From Shinella fusca (GTDB taxonomy: Bacteria > Pseudomonadota > Alphaproteobacteria > Rhizobiales > Rhizobiaceae), in assembly GCF_014203155.1 (NCBI RefSeq), contig NZ_JACHIK010000002.1:1-64000 (forward strand): a stretch of DNA of 64,000 nucleotides. The letters are read 5' to 3'. Under the pieces are notes generated by a model. It did not search any database. It was given only the letters and a program-made list of their open reading frames with translations, and was not told the origin of the DNA. The position numbers and the translations under genes are program-made. Shown here in pieces: positions 62,821 through 64,000 of the stretch (position 1 is its first letter; every line of letters begins with the position of its first letter).

Positions 62821-62884
62821 CGTCGTTTTCTCCTGTTTATAGGCCGGGCTCCGGCCGGTTCGTTCCCTTGTATTCCATTCTACG

Positions 62885-63937
62885 TCAGGCCGTCCGGGCG
62901 ACGGAAGGGCTGAATACCATGAGGCTGAGGATTTCGAAGAGCACCTGCGCGCCGGCCTGCGCGGTGTTGGTCGTCGCGTCGTATTGCGGGGCAACCTCCA
63001 CGACGTCGCCGCCGACGAGGTTGACGCCTTTGAGGCCGCGGATGAGCTCCAGCACCTCGCGGGTGGTGAGTCCACCGATCTCGGGCGTTCCGGTGCCGGG
63101 CGCAAAGCCCGGGTCGAGACTGTCGATGTCGAAGGAGAGGTAGGTCGGCCCGTCGCCGACGATGGCCTTCGCCTTCTCGATGATCGCCGGGATGCCGAGG
63201 CCGGGGATCTCCTCGGCATGGATGACGGTCATGCCGGAATCGTAGGAGAACTCCCAGAGATATTCCGATGAGCCGCGGATGCCGATCTGGATGGTGCGGG
63301 CGGGATCGAGCACGCCGTCGAGCACCGCATTGCGGAACGGGCCGCCGTGGTGGAATTTCGTCTGGTCGAACATGCCGCCCGTGTCGCAATGGGCGTCGAT
63401 ATGGATCATGCCGACCGGCTGTTTCCTGCCGACCGCCTTCATGATCGGATGGGTGATCGAATGGTCGCCGCCGACGGCGAGCGGGATCACGCCGGCATCG
63501 ACGATCTGGTTGAAGCGCTTCTCGATGTCGTCGTGGCTGAGCTCCAGCCGATAGCGGCTCTGGAACGGCACATCGCCGATATCCGCCACGCGCAGCTCCT
63601 GCACCGGCGCGCAGTCGAGCACATGGTTGTAGGGGCCGATGCGCTCGATGGAGCGCAGGGCCCGCGGCCCGAAGCGCGAGCCCGGCCGGTTGGTGACGCC
63701 GAGGTCCATCGGAACGCCGGTGATGGCGACCTGGAGGTTGCCGAAATCCGGGTTCTCCGCCTCGACGGGCATGTGCGGGGCGGACAGGAACGTCGGCACG
63801 CCGGCATAGGGCGCAAGGCGCGTGCCGTTCTTGGTGAAGATCTTGTCGGCGACCTTGCGGAAGGCGGGATCGAACATCTCGCCGCCGTGGCTCGCGCCGT
63901 ACTTCGCCCTCAGTTCGTCGAGCTTGCTGCCGCCCAT
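62885..63937 (-). CDS. Ureohydrolase of the agmatinase family
   Basis: The product is 350 residues, longer than many agmatinases because of an N-terminal extension of about 50 residues. Manganese ligands are present: AVGGDHSIT (His, about 150), IHIDAHCDTG (Asp, His, Asp) and YLSFDIDSLDPGFAPGTGTP (two Asp). The family splits urea from agmatine, guanidinobutyrate, guanidinopropionate or free guanidine; residues visible here do not settle which. It heads an operon with an importer and an amidase, a sign of catabolic use. Confidence 0.88.
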   Translation of the reverse strand: MGGSKLDELRAKYGASHGGEMFDPAFRKVADKIFTKNGTRLAPYAGVPTFLSAPHMPVEAENPDFGNLQVAITGVPMDLGVTNRPGSRFGPRALRSIERIGPYNHVLDCAPVQELRVADIGDVPFQSRYRLELSHDDIEKRFNQIVDAGVIPLAVGGDHSITHPIMKAVGRKQPVGMIHIDAHCDTGGMFDQTKFHHGGPFRNAVLDGVLDPARTIQIGIRGSSEYLWEFSYDSGMTVIHAEEIPGLGIPAIIEKAKAIVGDGPTYLSFDIDSLDPGFAPGTGTPEIGGLTTREVLELIRGLKGVNLVGGDVVEVAPQYDATTNTAQAGAQVLFEILSLMVFSPSVARTA

Positions 63938-64000
63938 GGGATACCTCGCCTCGCGGATGCGGGCAGGCCGGGGCCGGCGAAAAGGATTTCGATGTGTTCC

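Overview
The window looks like an accessory replicon or genomic island of a Rhizobiales alphaproteobacterium, probably Rhizobiaceae. The reasons are high-GC operons with rhizobial-type ABC importers, FCD/FadR-type GntR regulators, RTX/type I secretion genes, and a dense mix of IS66, IS3, IS30, IS630 and ISL3 remnants alongside toxin-antitoxin (TA) modules. The species assignment is inference. I see no rRNA, tRNA, CRISPR array or replication gene.

Region 1 (1-19.0 kb) is a rearranged scrap region. It holds the end of an unrecognised gene and an IS3 remnant. An O-antigen-polymerase-like gene (frameshifted in a T7 run) follows, coupled to a glycosyltransferase. An internally deleted IS66 comes next, then an autotransporter with an upstream LuxR-type regulator, and a second partial IS66 copy in direct orientation. 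TA modules of the RES/Xre, VapBC, HigBA and TumA/TumE-like types lie among fragments of IS30, IS630, ISL3, HipA, RES, AraC, SDR and ABC-ATPase genes.

Region 2 (19.0-25.2 kb, minus strand) is one apparent operon: GntR regulator, trans-sulfuration-type PLP enzyme, solute-binding protein, two permeases and an ATPase of the carbohydrate (CUT1) type. Region 3 (25.2-32.5 kb) returns to TA modules (HipBA, ParDE, and a RHH/ParE-like pair), truncated genes, a repeat-rich non-coding stretch and an orphan methyltransferase-like gene.

Region 4 (32.5-49.4 kb) is the most striking part. A 2415-residue secreted animal-type haem peroxidase with RTX repeats is followed by a dedicated type I ABC exporter, a second RTX protein with an N-terminal membrane segment, a HlyD-type adaptor and a NarX/DegS-like histidine kinase. 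A response regulator lies tail-to-tail with that kinase. A paralogous kinase/regulator pair is transcribed divergently from the peroxidase across a promoter region that carries a perfect inverted repeat. I read this as a self-contained, two-component-controlled peroxidase secretion locus. No TolC-type outer-membrane partner is present in the window.

Region 5 (49.4-64 kb) contains two polyamine-type (Pot-like) ABC operons. The plus-strand operon (ATPase, two permeases, binding protein, serine hydrolase, amidohydrolase) lies next to a divergent GntR regulator. The minus-strand operon holds an agmatinase-family ureohydrolase, binding protein, ATPase, two permeases and a nitrilase-family amidase. 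Together they suggest uptake and breakdown of guanidino, amide or polyamine compounds. A RelE/HigA-type TA module sits between the convergent ends of the two operons.
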